A DNA stretch of 64,000 nt from Dreissena polymorpha (taxonomy: Eukaryota; Mollusca; Bivalvia; Myida; Dreissenidae): NCBI RefSeq assembly GCF_020536995.1, contig NC_068362.1, forward strand, positions 106,983,689 through 107,047,688. The letters are read 5' to 3'. Shown here one piece after another: positions 1 to 11,515 of the stretch. A program made the translations under genes and the position numbers. The notes beneath the pieces were generated by a model that ran no database searches, was not told the origin of the DNA, and was given only the letters and a program-made list of their open reading frames with translations. Each line of letters opens with the position of its first letter. Positions within the stretch are counted from its first letter, which is position 1.

Positions 1-960
1 CTACCTCTATTTCAAGGACAGATTACTGAAAACTAAATAAAAAGTACAACGGTGATGTTGATCCATGTTGATGTTGATTCTAGCTAGATCATATTTAAGT
101 AAATTATATTAGTTCGGAATTATACAATTGCGTATGCTATGCTTAGAATATATAGACATTTATTAAAATTTATTAATTGTACTGATATCCACATCAAATA
201 ATGATTTTACCTGTATTATTTGCCATTGAACGCGTATTTAAAATAATAATGGTAAATAAAACGGATGCTTGCAATAATTGTCATTAACTTTTTCAAATGG
301 TATAAATATAAGACAATGGTAGAGCGTTTACTATTTATTGAAGTTTTTTTAAGGTACACAACAATTTAGCAATAAATGAAATCAGTTATTTTGGCAGTAA
401 ATCCAATTTTTCCAGTACAGTAGCCAGGTGCCTGTGTATTGAGCTAATAAGATAGTGATCAACACAGCAGGTTGCTAATACACAGTGTAGACTTCCCCTG
501 ACTTTTATTCGAGCACAATAAATCCCAATATTATAAAATTAACAGAACAGAACAGCGAGTTTATTTGCGACATAAGCATATACAGCTAAACATCAAACTA
601 CCATAATAATAAATACACAATACACATGCATCAAAATAACACCAAAAATATGTTTATGCATTTTGTACAAATATATGACTTGTGAGAATGTGTGATGTAA
701 GAGAAAGCTCTTTCTGTTTTAACAAAGTTAAGTGAATTTTTAAAATCCGCAATTGATAAAGAAAAAAATACAGTTAGATGTTATGTACAAAATTTTAGTT
801 GTGGGGGGAAAATTTAATCTCTAAAAAATCTTTATATTATCTGCTCTAAGTTTAAATGCTATAATTAGCAAGACGTATCAGTACATGCCTCATTTAACAA
901 TCTATTATGCATTTATATATAAGCAAATTTCTGATTTCAATAGTTTTATGGTTTCCCATA
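1..960. other. AT-rich non-coding stretch
   Basis: I see no open frame with protein-like composition, no RNA gene and no clear repeat here. There are short AT runs only. Confidence 0.5.
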
Positions 961-961
961 T

Positions 962-1100
962 TTATGCCCCCTTCAAAGAAGAGGGGGTAGATTTTTTGTA
1001 CATGTCGGTCAGTCCGTCCGTCCACCGAATGGTGACGTATATCATTTGATGTATATCAAAGTTATAATGGCAGACACAGTATGGTGCCAGATAAGAGATT
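962..1100 (+). repeat. Bivalve-type dispersed repeat, end fragment
   Basis: It opens with GCCCCCTTCAAAGAAGAGG and continues into a GTCCGTCCGTCCACC tract. The same end occurs inverted at 31126-31152, where it closes a longer copy (30530-31155). Only the end survives here. The body is lost after about 1100. Confidence 0.6.
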
Positions 1101-1935
1101 AGCCCTCCCCAATTAAATCAACTTTTTATAATAATTTAAACATTTATAATTTGACTTCATTCTCATTCAAAATCTTACTTTGTGTAAATTAGTATAAATA
1201 ATGGTTTGTTTATTTTGTGTAGTTAAAATCATCGAAGAATGTGCTTAATTAAAAAAGTGCTTCAGTTTTATAAGTTAAGGAAAGTTTTAATAAATTGATC
1301 ATTTAATATATGATTTAATTTATAAATTTAGTTTTGAAACAAGAGTCATTTAATAATTAAGATAAGAATTTAATTAATAATTTAATTTTAATCCATTGAT
1401 CAAGGAATATTAAATCTAAGAATTTAATTTAAAACAGGTACTTGTTGATCAATTTATAATATAGGAAGATAATTTAATAAGGTGTCTTAGCTCAGGTAAT
1501 ATTAAATACCACACAATACCTGGAAATAAGACAGCATTTTGTCTTATTACCAGTTATTGTGTGGTGTAAATGGTGGATTGGTTGTTTATTGTCTTTCTGT
1601 GTTCATTTGCTTAAATATGACAATGAATTTATAAAAATGAAGCTCATTCTATTACAAGAAAAGGAATTTTGTATAATGGAAGAGTTTTTAAGTTACAATA
1701 TTCATGTAACACACATAAATCCTATTTTAAAGGGAACTGGCCGTCAACTGCAGTAGTCTTTTGTATCTTATGGAGAAATTGCCATTATTACATTATGCAG
1801 TAACAAGTCAACTAAACAGCCTGAATGTTGTTGGGTTAAAATGGTTAAAATGCTGATAGAAAGAAAAAGAATTCACATATGAAACATTATAAATTGCATG
1901 CTTATGTGCCTTCTTTATAAATTCCATGAGGCCTT
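1101..1935. other. AT-rich stretch containing one hairpin
   Basis: Nothing coding is supported. The only structure seen is the inverted repeat listed at 1504-1567. The short ORF over 1559-1756 has no recognisable motif. Confidence 0.45.
1504..1567. other. Imperfect hairpin
   Basis: ACCACACAATA ... GGAAATAAGACA is followed, after a 5-base loop region, by TGTCTTATTACC ... TATTGTGTGGTG. The arms pair over about 25 bp with few mismatches. It could be a very short MITE or a structured transcript segment. No target duplication is obvious. Confidence 0.55.
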
Positions 1936-2205
1936 TATATTTTATGCCCCCGGTAGGGTGGCATATAGCAGTTGAACTGTCAGTATGTCAGTCTGTCCGT
2001 CCGTCCGAAAAAAAATTAACGTTGGCCATAACTTTTGCAATATTGAAGATAGCAACTTGATATTTGTCATGCATGTGTATCTCATGAATCCGCACATTTT
2101 GAGTGGTGGAAGTTCAAGGTCAAGGTCATTCTTCAAGGTCAAAGGTCAAATTGCGGCACAGTAGGGGGCATTGTGTTTCTGATGAACACATCTCTTGTTT
2201 TATCT
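1936..2205 (+). repeat. Dispersed repeat, AAGGTCAAGGTCA family
   Basis: It starts TTTATGCCCCCGGTAGGG, passes a GTCCGTCCGTCC tract and one copy of the unit containing GCAATATTGAAGATAGCAAC and TTTTGAGTGGTG, and ends GGGGGCATTGTGTTTCTGAT. The same unit is repeated in tandem at 5330-6060 and once at 28755-29060. Confidence 0.75.
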
Positions 2206-2274
2206 AAATTTAGAATAGCATATAATACATTTCATATTATTTGGTGTTCATCTGATATGCTCATTTGTATTTTC

Positions 2275-2675
2275 AGTTTGGCCATGCCCAGGAGGGAGTG
2301 ACTGAGTTATGGGGTGCAGAAGAAGCACAAGCCATCTCGACATGATGAATCATCCCCAACAGCGCTTGAGGATGGTTTCTTGCTCGATGAGGATGAATCC
2401 ATAACTGAGAATTGAGGATGATACTTCTCTCAACACTGCATTGTATGAAGACAAAGCAACTCAGTGTGGTTAGTCATCGTCAACAACAGAACCAGACTCA
2501 GCTGACGTTGGAGACTGTCAAGTTGAGATCACTGTGCCTATCAGGGTTGAGTGTTACATACTGAACGAAGTGATCCAAAGCAATTTATTGTCAATACGCA
2601 CGCTAGAAACCTGGACATTCGCTTTTTACATTCAGATCAAAGCATGGCAAAACATATTTAAGGATGAAAGTATGT
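2275..2675 (+). pseudogene. Remnant of transposase-like coding sequence
   Basis: After a TTTTCAG acceptor-like site, one frame reads acidic, protein-like sequence interrupted by stops: pieces such as KKHKPSRHDESSPTALEDG, LLDEDES, EDDTSLNTALYEDKATQCG and VEITVPIRVE. The composition and the ATQC-type motif recall the N-terminal part of THAP/Kolobok-like transposase proteins that are abundant in mollusc genomes. That assignment is from memory and weak. At least two in-frame stops and no long ORF show that it is dead. Confidence 0.35.
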
Positions 2676-2775
2676 GTTAATGAAGCAGGACACACTACTG
2701 AATATGTTCATGGTTAGGAAGTTGCCCAGAACCATTTTTTGTGGGAACAAATTTCTAGTGATTATCTTTTTGCCC

Positions 2776-3114
2776 TTTAGCTCACCTGAGCACAATGTGC
2801 TAATGGTGAGCTTTTTTGATCGCCTTTTGGCAGTCGTGGAGTGCGTGTTGTGTGGCGTCAACATTTGCCTTGTAAACAATCTTGAGGCCACATTAATTGT
2901 CCAAACTTCATGAAATTTGGTCAGAACATTTTTCCAAATGAAATCTTGGACAAGTTAAAAAATTGTTCCGGTTTATTGTCCGTCATCATGAAACTTGTTC
3001 AGAAGATTTGTCAAAATGATATCTTGGGCAAGTTCAAAAATGGTTCCGGTTGGTTCAAAAACATGGGCACCAGGGGGTGGGGCATTTTTCCTTATATGTC
3101 TATATATAGCTATA
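2776..3114 (+). repeat. Dispersed repeat opening TAGCTCACCTGAGCAC
   Basis: It begins TAGCTCACCTGAGCACAATG, which contains a near-palindrome, and runs through repeated AAATTTGGTCAGAACATTT / AAATGGTTCCGG-type units. An inverted fragment of its start lies at 30079-30110. The 1.4-kb element at 3124-4501 is inserted in it, and related sequence (CATGGCCACCAAGGGGCGGGG) resumes at about 4549. Confidence 0.65.
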
Positions 3115-3123
3115 GAAAAACCT

Positions 3124-4501
3124 GGTATCCGGACAATCTCTCCTACAGACAATCGCTCCTACGCTAAATTTGATAGGGCGGACGGTCGCTCCTACGATGT
3201 TTTGACAGGGCGGACAGTCGCTCCTACGATGTTTTGCAAGGGCGGACAGTCGATCGCTCCTACGATGTTTTGACAGGGCAGACAGTCGCTCCTACATTAT
3301 TTTGCCAACCCGGACAATCGCTCCTACATTATTTTGTCAACCCAGACAGTCGCTCCTACATTATTTTGACTCCACGGCAAAATGTAGTGTACGCCGATCA
3401 AAGGCTAACACCTATGATTAACCGACAATTAAAATTGCCAACTTGTGTCGAAAAATGCAAAATAAGCCAGATATTTAAATTTGAAATCGAAAATGTCTGT
3501 ACATTTGAATTCGCCATTATGTTGCATTTCATGAATTTTGTATTCAATGTATAATTGATTGAAGCGATTGAATAATTTGGAAAGTTCTAGTGATGTCGTT
3601 TAAATTTGTGAAACTACGATGATATAAGGTATAAAATACGCATCTTATGTATCCTTGGCAGGATAGCTCAGTTGGCTAATGCGTTTTTTACTTCGAGTCC
3701 TGCTGCGGGCTACTTTTGTTTTCCTTTTTTAAATTTTATTTTTGATTTTTTACTGGAGCTTTTAAAATTTAATGTTTACATTTATCAATATAAAGCATTT
3801 AATGACAAACTTCAAAACATGCCAAAATCTGTGAAAAGGCCCCTTTAATGTGACGCCATTCTGTAATCTTTATGCACGGTTGGCACATCATAGGTGTCAA
3901 AGTGGTCATTATCGATTGATACTACCATTGTTGTTATAGCAATTATTGATTTAATGCGGTTTTTATGTTTATTCCATTCGCAAAATGGCACTTATTCCAA
4001 TAAATGTAATATAGGAAAGAATGTCCCTGATAGGAATAATGTAGGAACCATTGTCCAAAGTGCCCTTATAACTACCTTATATTTACAGAATCGACGAACT
4101 GTAACATAGTTTGTCAGTAAGTAAATTAATTAATTAAAATCAAATTGATCGGCTCATGTTAATTAAATTGGCTTTCTGTTAACAGGTTGGCAATTATAAT
4201 TGTTGATTAATTATAGGTGTAAGCCTTTGATCAGCGAATAATATGTTTTGCCTTGGAGTCAAAAATAATGTAGGAGCGATTGTCCGGGTTGACAAAATAA
4301 TGTAGGAGTGATTGTCCGGGTTGGCAAAATAATGTAGGAGCGACTGTCCGCCCTGTCAAAACATCGTAGGAGCGACTTTCCGCCCTGTCAAAACATCGTA
4401 GGAGCGACTGTCCGCCCTGTCAAAACATCGTAGGAGCGACTGTCCGCCTTGTCAAATTTAGCGTAGGAGCGATTGTCCGTAGGAGCGATTGTCCGGGATT
4501 C
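3124..4501. mobile_element. 1.38-kb TIR element with tandem-repeat arms
   Basis: Both arms are arrays of a unit built on GGACAATCGCTCCTACG, direct at 3124-3365 and inverted at 4255-4501. The outermost parts match base for base over CTCCTACGCTAAATTTGA. The same 9 bases, GAAAAACCT, lie immediately outside both ends (3115-3123 and 4502-4510), as expected of a target-site duplication. A 9-bp duplication suggests Mutator-type insertion, but no transposase is present. The core carries a tRNA-like segment (3657-3714) inside a block shared with 53783-54055. Confidence 0.75.
3657..3714 (+). repeat. tRNA-like segment inside the 3.1-4.5 kb element
   Basis: GGCAGGATAGCTCAGTTGG matches a tRNA 5' half with a pol III box A, and CTTCGAGTCC resembles box B. 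The two are too close for a complete tRNA and the 3' acceptor strand does not pair. This is a tRNA-derived relic, not a working tRNA gene. A sister copy lies on the minus strand at about 53885-53960. Confidence 0.55.
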
Positions 4502-4510
4502 GAAAAACCT

Positions 4511-5090
4511 TTTTAACACTCTATAGAGTGTCCCAATGATATCATGAAAAACATGGCCACCAAGGGGCGGGGCTTTTTCCTTACATGACTTTGGTAAAAA
4601 CATGTTAACACTCTCAGTCGCATTTATAGTCCAATCTCCATGATGAAAAATTCTTATGAATTTTCTTCAGCAACATTAATACCCTGCCCCATACGATAAT
4701 GGCTCTTATGCTTACATGTTTGTTGCCTGCATAACTGCAGAATATTAGCTGTTTTCTCCCGATATGTTATTAATTTTGTAATATCAACAACTTGCTTAAT
4801 ACGTGTAATAAATTGCTTATTTTTTATGCCAGTTGTATTGATATGTGTTTATGAATGATGAAGTTTTGATGAAATATCATTAAATTGTAAAAACTATGTT
4901 CATGCATTCTTTTATTGCACAGACTAAAATTAAACCTATCTCGCCAAAACCACTGGATGCGCGAGAGTTTGCCGATATTTGGCGAGCTGCCTATCTCTGT
5001 TATCTCTGTTATCTATGTCTCTGATAAAACTAATTACTGCTGTGTTTTTTTTTTTATCCTTTCCATTTGTCTCTTATATGTCTGTCAAAT
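4511..5090. other. Repeat remainder then AT-rich non-coding DNA
   Basis: Up to about 4640 this continues the repeat interrupted by the preceding element. Beyond it I see nothing coding. Confidence 0.4.
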
Positions 5091-5095
5091 ACAGG

Positions 5096-6392
5096 GCATA
5101 TTAAGGCTCGATTGGTCATTGTCGGCTCGGGTACTACTTACATTTACCCCGGGTACTCTTAAGTATACTTACATGTACCCAGGGTACGGTAAATATACTA
5201 AAACGTACCCGGGAATTTAAAGCTTAATCGGTCGTTGTCGGCTATTTTTATGTCCCACACTATAGTAGTGGGGGACATATTGTTTTTGCCCTGTCTGTTG
5301 GTCTGTCTGTTTGCGCCAACTTTAACATTTTGCAATAACTTTTGCTATATTGAAGATAGCAACTTCATATGCTTGTGTATCTCATGAAGCTGCACATTTT
5401 GAGTGGTGAAAGGTCAAGGTCATCCTTTAAGGTCAGATGTCAAATATATGTGGCCAAAATCGCTCATTTTATGAATACTTTTGCATTATTTAAGATAGCA
5501 ACTTGATATTTAGCATGCATGTGTATCTCATGGAGCTGCACATTTTTAGTGGTGAAAGGTCAAGGTCATCCTTCAAGGTCAGAGGTCAAATATATGAGGC
5601 CCAAATCGCTTATTTTATAAATACTTTTGCAATATTGAAGATAGCAATTTTATATTTGGCATGCATGTGTATCTCATGGAGCTGCACATTTTGAGTGGTG
5701 AAAGGTCAAGTTCATCCTTCAAGGTCAGAGGTCAAATATATGTGGCCCAAATCGCTCATTTTATGAATACTTTTGCAATATTGAAGATAGCAACTTGATA
5801 TTTGGCATGCATGTGTATCTCATGGAGCTGCACATTTTGAGTGGTGAAAGGTCAAGGTCATCCTTTACAAGGTCAAGGTCAACCTTCAAGGTCAAACGTC
5901 ATATAGGGGGACATTGTGTTTCACGAAGATAGCAACTTGATATTTGGCATGCATGTGTATCTCATGGAGCTGCACATTTTGAGTGGTGAAAGGTCAAGGT
6001 CATCCTTCACAAGGTCAAGGTCATCCTTCAAGGTCAAACGTCATATAGGGGGACATTGTGTTTCACAAACACATCTTGTTTTAATTAAATATATTCACAT
6101 TTATGTCAATTTTCTGTAAAATGACCTCTATATTATCGAAACTCATACTCACAAAGCATGTTGAGGCAGTTTTTTTTTAAAATAGAAGTTTGTTTAAGAT
6201 AATCGGTAGCGCGTTTTACGACATAGGATTTTAGGCGGGAATACAACTCGAGTACAGTCTAATATCGACCGGGTACGATTTAGTATATTTACCGTACCCG
6301 GGGTACATGTAAGTATACTTAAGAGTACCTGGGGTACACGTAAGTAGTACCGGAGTCGACAATGACCAATGGAGTCCATATTAAGGGATTAA
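5096..6392. mobile_element. TIR element split by a nested repeat
   Basis: A left arm (about 5096-5246) containing ATTGGTCATTGTCGG, GTACTACTTAC and TAAGTATACTTACATGTACC is matched in inverted orientation by 6225-6392. The arms align over about 130 bp with scattered mismatches. The interval between them is filled by a separate repeat family. The outer ends are near 5096 and 6392. I could not define a target duplication. Confidence 0.55.
5247..6083 (+). repeat. Nested dispersed repeat with about five tandem units
   Basis: It opens TTTTATGTCCCACACTATAG and closes GGGGGACATTGTGTTTCAC. Between them are about five copies of a roughly 150-bp unit with GAAGATAGCAACTTGATATT, CATGCATGTGTATCTCATGG and GGTGAAAGGTCAAGGTCATC. 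The family is shared with 1936-2205 and 28755-29060. Small ORFs inside it are by-products of the repeat. Confidence 0.75.
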
Positions 6393-7155
6393 TTATGTCA
6401 TGCCTGGGGTCGGGCAGCTTCCAGTACTTTGTCCAGAGTATTAGTCTTTAACTATATCACCTATTCACATGAAACTTCATATATGCATATATGGATAGAT
6501 CTCACTGATTAGAAGTTCAGTGCACAAGAACTATAGCTATAGCCCCTTCATTACTTTATTTATCTCACTTTTTTAGTGTCCGGGTCATAACGTAATTACA
6601 ATAAGACCCATTTACATCAAACTTCGAACAAAGGTAGGTTGTGGTGTATAGAAGTGCAGCGTTCAACAATCATAAGTCGAGAACTCTGGCTTGCATATTT
6701 CACAATTCTATGCCTTTGTTGGTTTCACATTTTTTCTTGGTTTCCTGTTTTCCTGAAACTACTAGTTCATGATTGAAAATTAAGTTTTTATTACATTTAG
6801 AAAGGAAATCATACTGCTTATATGGGTTATATCAAATATTTCAGTTGTGTGTGGTATATTGTATTTTATACACAAAAATGAAAAGTGATATAAGTCCTTG
6901 GTGTTATATGTCTGTTTGTTTAGAGGGAAAAAGACAGCACAGGAACTAACGTCTGGGATATCATATCCTTATCAGAAAACAAAACAGTTAATAACTGAAA
7001 CTGCAAATATAACTAAAATGTATTTAAACATCATCGATTCTATTGGAGAAGTGGTGTGTCCCATAATTGAAACTAGCCAGTACAGTATGTTTCAAGAATA
7101 CTCCCGCATGTCTCTGCTAATAACGCTACCAGTGCACGGTGTTGTTAAAGATAAA
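6393..7155. other. No supported gene
   Basis: An open frame at 6898-7224 has a protein-like central part (residues 9-80), but its 3' end runs into the next repeat family and I recognise no domain. It could be an orphan exon. Otherwise the stretch is unremarkable. Confidence 0.3.
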
Positions 7156-8192
7156 CAAGAGTGCCAAACTGTCACAAGATACGCCCGTTTTAAGACTTTG
7201 GACAACTTGATAACTTTACCATGACCCATATTTGAACTTGACCTACATATCATCTAGACACAACTTCTGACCAAAGTTGGTGAAGATCTGATGAAAACTA
7301 CTTCAATTAGAGAGCAGACACCATGCTAAATGCTTGAAATGCACTACGGGACCTCGTGACCTAGTTTTTAACCTGGCAAGACCCATATTTGAACTTGACC
7401 TACATGTAGATATTGTCTAGACACAACTTCTGACCAAAGTTGGTGAAGATCGGATGAAAACTACTTCAATTAGAGAGCACTTGCTAAATGCTTGAAATGG
7501 TTTAAGTGACCCTGTGACCTAGTTTTTGACCTGGAATGACCCATATTCCAACTTGACCTAAATACTGTCTAGATACAACTTCTGACCAAGTTTGGTGAAG
7601 ATTGGATGAAAACTACTTCAATTAGAGAGTGGACACCATGCTAAATGCTTGAAATGCACTAAGTGACCCTGTGACCTAGTTTTTGACCCAGCATGACCCA
7701 TATTCGAACTTGACCTAGATATTGTCTAGATACAACTTCTGACCAAGTTTGGTGAAGATCGGATGAATACAATTTGAATTAGAGTCCGGACAAAGTGGCG
7801 CCGTTGAAAATGCACTAATTGACCCTATGACCTAGTTTTTGACCCGGCATGACCCATATTCGAACTTGGCCTATATATCAACTAGATGCAACTGCTGACC
7901 AAGTTTGGTGAAGATCGGATGAATACAATTTGAAATAGAGTCCGGACAAAGTGGCCCCTTTGAAAATGCACTTATTGACCCTATGACCTAGTTTTTGACC
8001 CGGCATGACCCATATTCGAACTTGGCCTAGATATCAACTAGATGCAACTGCTGACCAAGTTTGGTGAAGATCGGATGAATACAATTTGAATTAGAGTCCG
8101 GACAAAGTGATGCCTTCCGCCCGCCGCCCGCCGCCCGCCGCCCGCCAAGGGGTTTCACATAATACGTCCCGTATTTATACGGGCGTATAAAA
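7156..8192. repeat. Dispersed repeat with about six tandem units and inverted ends
   Basis: The unit, about 150 bp, contains TGACCTAGTTTTTGACC, TGACCCATATTCGAACTTG and TTTGGTGAAGATCGGATGA. The 5' end holds ATACGCCCG and the 3' end CGGGCGTAT, an inverted pair, preceded by a CCGCCCGCCGCCCGCC tract at 8108-8145. This is a typical bivalve non-autonomous family. The ORFs in it are not genes. Confidence 0.7.
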
Positions 8193-8752
8193 ACAAACAA
8201 CTGCAATAACAAAACAATGAACCTAACACACTGCCCTAATCAGGCATTTTGTGTAAAAAAAAACACAACTTGTGGAATGTAACCGGTACACTAAGGTACG
8301 ACATTGCACCGAAAATGTTTGCAAGGTAAATTTCTAGGAAAAAAACCTCCAAAACTGTTACACGGGAATAAACAGCAAAAGAAATACAATTCCGAATGAC
8401 AATAATTATGCTTCCAATGTTATTGTCTTTCTGGATTGTATTTATCATCACAGAAATGGATAAAAGCAACGTTTGGATTATCAAAAGGTAAATGTAATAT
8501 ATTTTCGAGATAAGTCACTATATTATTTATACAGTCTTTCAAAATTATGGAACGTTTTAAATTCATCTTTCCAGAAATAGCAATATGTGGGGTTAATCTC
8601 TTTCAAAAAGACATTTTATTCAACGTAACGTACCGAGTTATGAAAATATAAAAATTATAAATTGATTTTGAAACCTTAAAAAGAAAACATTAATTATTTA
8701 ATAAAGTTTGGTGTCTTTTACTCTTTATACAATGGAATATATTGCAATGGGT
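8193..8752. other. AT-rich non-coding stretch
   Basis: Nothing recognised on either strand. Confidence 0.4.
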
Positions 8753-9200
8753 ATAAACTGTTTATTGAAGTCTGATCCCCCCCCTCTCTTCTCTGGTCAA
8801 ACTCCCATTGGAGTTCTTTATAAATTGGAGTTAAACGGGGATCCCCCGTCAAACACCCATTGGGGTTTAATTTAAATGGGGGATTGACGGGGTCCCCCGT
8901 GAAAACCCCGTTGGAGTTTAATGGATATGGGAGATGGACGGGATCCCCCGTCAAAACCCCACGGGGGAAGAAAATCTACAAACACTTTATTTTCTTATTA
9001 AAGTACATATTTCTTACAATTATAACTTAAACATGTGTATTTGTAAACATTGAAACAGAAAACAAAGCATAATATTTAAATTACATTTTTTGTAAAATAT
9101 AGGTAAAATTCTCCCGTCTGGAAAAATCTCCCGTTGGAGAATTGCAATTCTTAACGGGGGAGCCAAAACCCCGTTGGGATCCAACGGGGGATGGCAACTT
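8753..9200. repeat. 51-bp tandem repeat rich in CCCCGT/ACGGGG
   Basis: Three units of 51-52 bp run from about 8804 to 8960 (CCCATTGGAGTT ... GACGGGGTCCCCCGTCAAAA). Related half-units recur at 9108-9200, including the near-palindrome CCCCGTTGGGATCCAACGGG. The 17-codon period makes a spurious minus-strand ORF. The function is unknown. Confidence 0.65.
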
Positions 9201-11124
9201 TATCATCAAATAACTCTACTTTCCAAAAACATTTTAACTCTTTTTTTTCAATTATATGTATGTACTCAATGCCCCCTACAAATATGCAAAATTTCATAAC
9301 AATTGTTCAATAAATAAAAAAAATAAGTTTGCAAATAATCTGGATTTGCAAACTTAATCTGGATACTGTTGTATATAATTTGATACCAGTGATGTAATAT
9401 TCATTGATGTGTAAGAATAACTAAGTGCGTGTGCTTTCGCTTTTTCTAGAGAACTGAACAGCTGGCCAATAAGTGGTATTGTCGCGTGCGTTTATATGGT
9501 TTTACTGAGTTTTGTAAAAATATCACTTGAAGAAGAGAGCACAACGAAAAAACACACGATCGAGTCTTCAAAAGAATACGTCCTGTTGGCATTTGTTTAC
9601 AGATACCGACGTGAGTATGAATCATAACGGAGTCTATATAAAGGTAAAAATGTCTTGCTGGATTAGGGTATATATAATATGTATGTTAACTTAAGGCAGT
9701 GGTAGCAGTATTCTGAGGAGTACTAAGTCACAAGTGAAGCAGATTATAAATAGAAATAACTGATACAACGCAACAATCGCCTTTATATATTTATAGATTA
9801 TTCGACGTTTCACTGTACAATACGCAGATATATTTGGACGAGCAGACACTTTGACGTCATATTGGACGAGTCCAATTTTCTTCGAACTGTATGCGAGTGC
9901 AAATGTATAACGTATTGTACGGTTTAAACGTCTGATTAGCTTTTTATTCTATATCAATTTCTTCAGTTCTTTGTTCATTTAAATTTTAATTTTGATTTTT
10001 AAATGCTTTAATTGCATCTATGCTTTTTTCAAGACAAGTGTCCGTGTGAATCGATTATTGTACAGTCGGATACTTTTTCTCGGTAACGGCTTTTATCGTT
10101 ATTAAACAATTGCTTAGTGAACTTGTAATCAACTGTCCAATATGGTAAAAAACAGACTTTTAGGATCCGATACCGAAATATATTTGACGGTCACCTGGTA
10201 TATATGAAGCATGCCGATTTGTTGAATTTATTGGATATAGAATAATACGAATAATAACCATTGTTTACTTTAAGTAGCCATCCACAATTAAAAGCAACTA
10301 CAACATAAAATTTGTCAAATATTGCAACATTAAAGTAACCATATTTATGTTTGTTACGTTTGTGATAATGAAAGAAAAGTAAAATTTCACGTTGGAGAAA
10401 ACCCTCCACCTTTCTTTAATCCTTGAATGATCAAGCCAGGAAACTACATTCGTTTAATAAAGCCAGTTGTTAATGTTTCAATTGACGGCGAGGACAGCCC
10501 TTGGTTGAAATAGTTCATGTAAATCACATACATGTATGATTGCTCATTTGAATACACATTTGTGTATAGATTTCGGTTTGATTAACACGCATATCCCTTT
10601 TGTGGGTACGTTTTAACCATCAGGTTGCGTTGCTAATGAATAACAAACCTATAATCATGTACATGTTGTTATATGTGTATCTAATACTTAATCTATTTTC
10701 TTTAAATTACCGAGAAACAATTTTGCCCACATGACAGACTTTTAATGCATCATTAAGACCCGTTTTCCCTGAAAGCAGCCAATAGGTACAGATTTCAATG
10801 ATAAACGTACAGATGTCGTCGCACAAGCTGTTATAAACACTAGGCTGGCCAATACACTGTATCGACAAGATAGCGCCAGTGAATGGAAACAGGTTAACAT
10901 AGAATTTCTCAGCGAGCTATACATATCAGTTTATCACTTTTATACATTCCTCTGTTATTATGGTATTTTATTGTTGTGTTCCTAATTGCAAAGCTTCAGT
11001 ATTTGATAACACCGTTTCAATGTTATTAATTATTTCTTTATCTAAAGAAAAAATTTATGCGCAAGCAATACATATGTAGCATACTACCGTTAAGGTTCTG
11101 AACATATATAAGCTATAAAAATAC
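9201..11124. other. No gene seen
   Basis: Only short ORFs without motifs are present. There is no RNA gene and no clear repeat. Confidence 0.4.
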
Positions 11125-11515
11125 AAGAAATGATAGTATTAAACCTGAAAATCAATAAAGGCTTAAACTGGGCTTGTAACATTTATTAAATTATGTAAAT
11201 TACAAGATTATGGAAATTACAAAAGCATTTATTAAATTGTGTAAAGTACAAGATTATGTAAATTACAAGAAAAGATAGTGTTACAACTAACAATCAGTTA
11301 ATGCTTAAACATGGCTTTTAACTTTTATTAAATTATATTCTTATGATATTTACTTTTAACATTTATTAAATTATGTTTATTACATTATTATGTTAATAAC
11401 AATAACATTCATTAAATTATGTAAATCACAAGAAAAGATGGTATTAAACCGAAGAATCAATAAATGTATAAACAAGGATTTTAACATTTATTAAATTGTG
11501 AATTGTTGACATAAT
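11125..11515. repeat. Three degenerate tandem units of about 150 bp
   Basis: Units starting near 11125, 11267 and 11430 each run CAAGAAAAGATAGT, then AATCAATAAATG, then ACATTTATTAAATTATG. They are diverged, so the array is not recent. Confidence 0.5.

Noticed and set aside
3124-4501. CRISPR-like array of 26-36 bp repeats
   Set aside because: Units are contiguous without unique spacers, occur in inverted pairs as transposon arms, and the DNA is eukaryotic.
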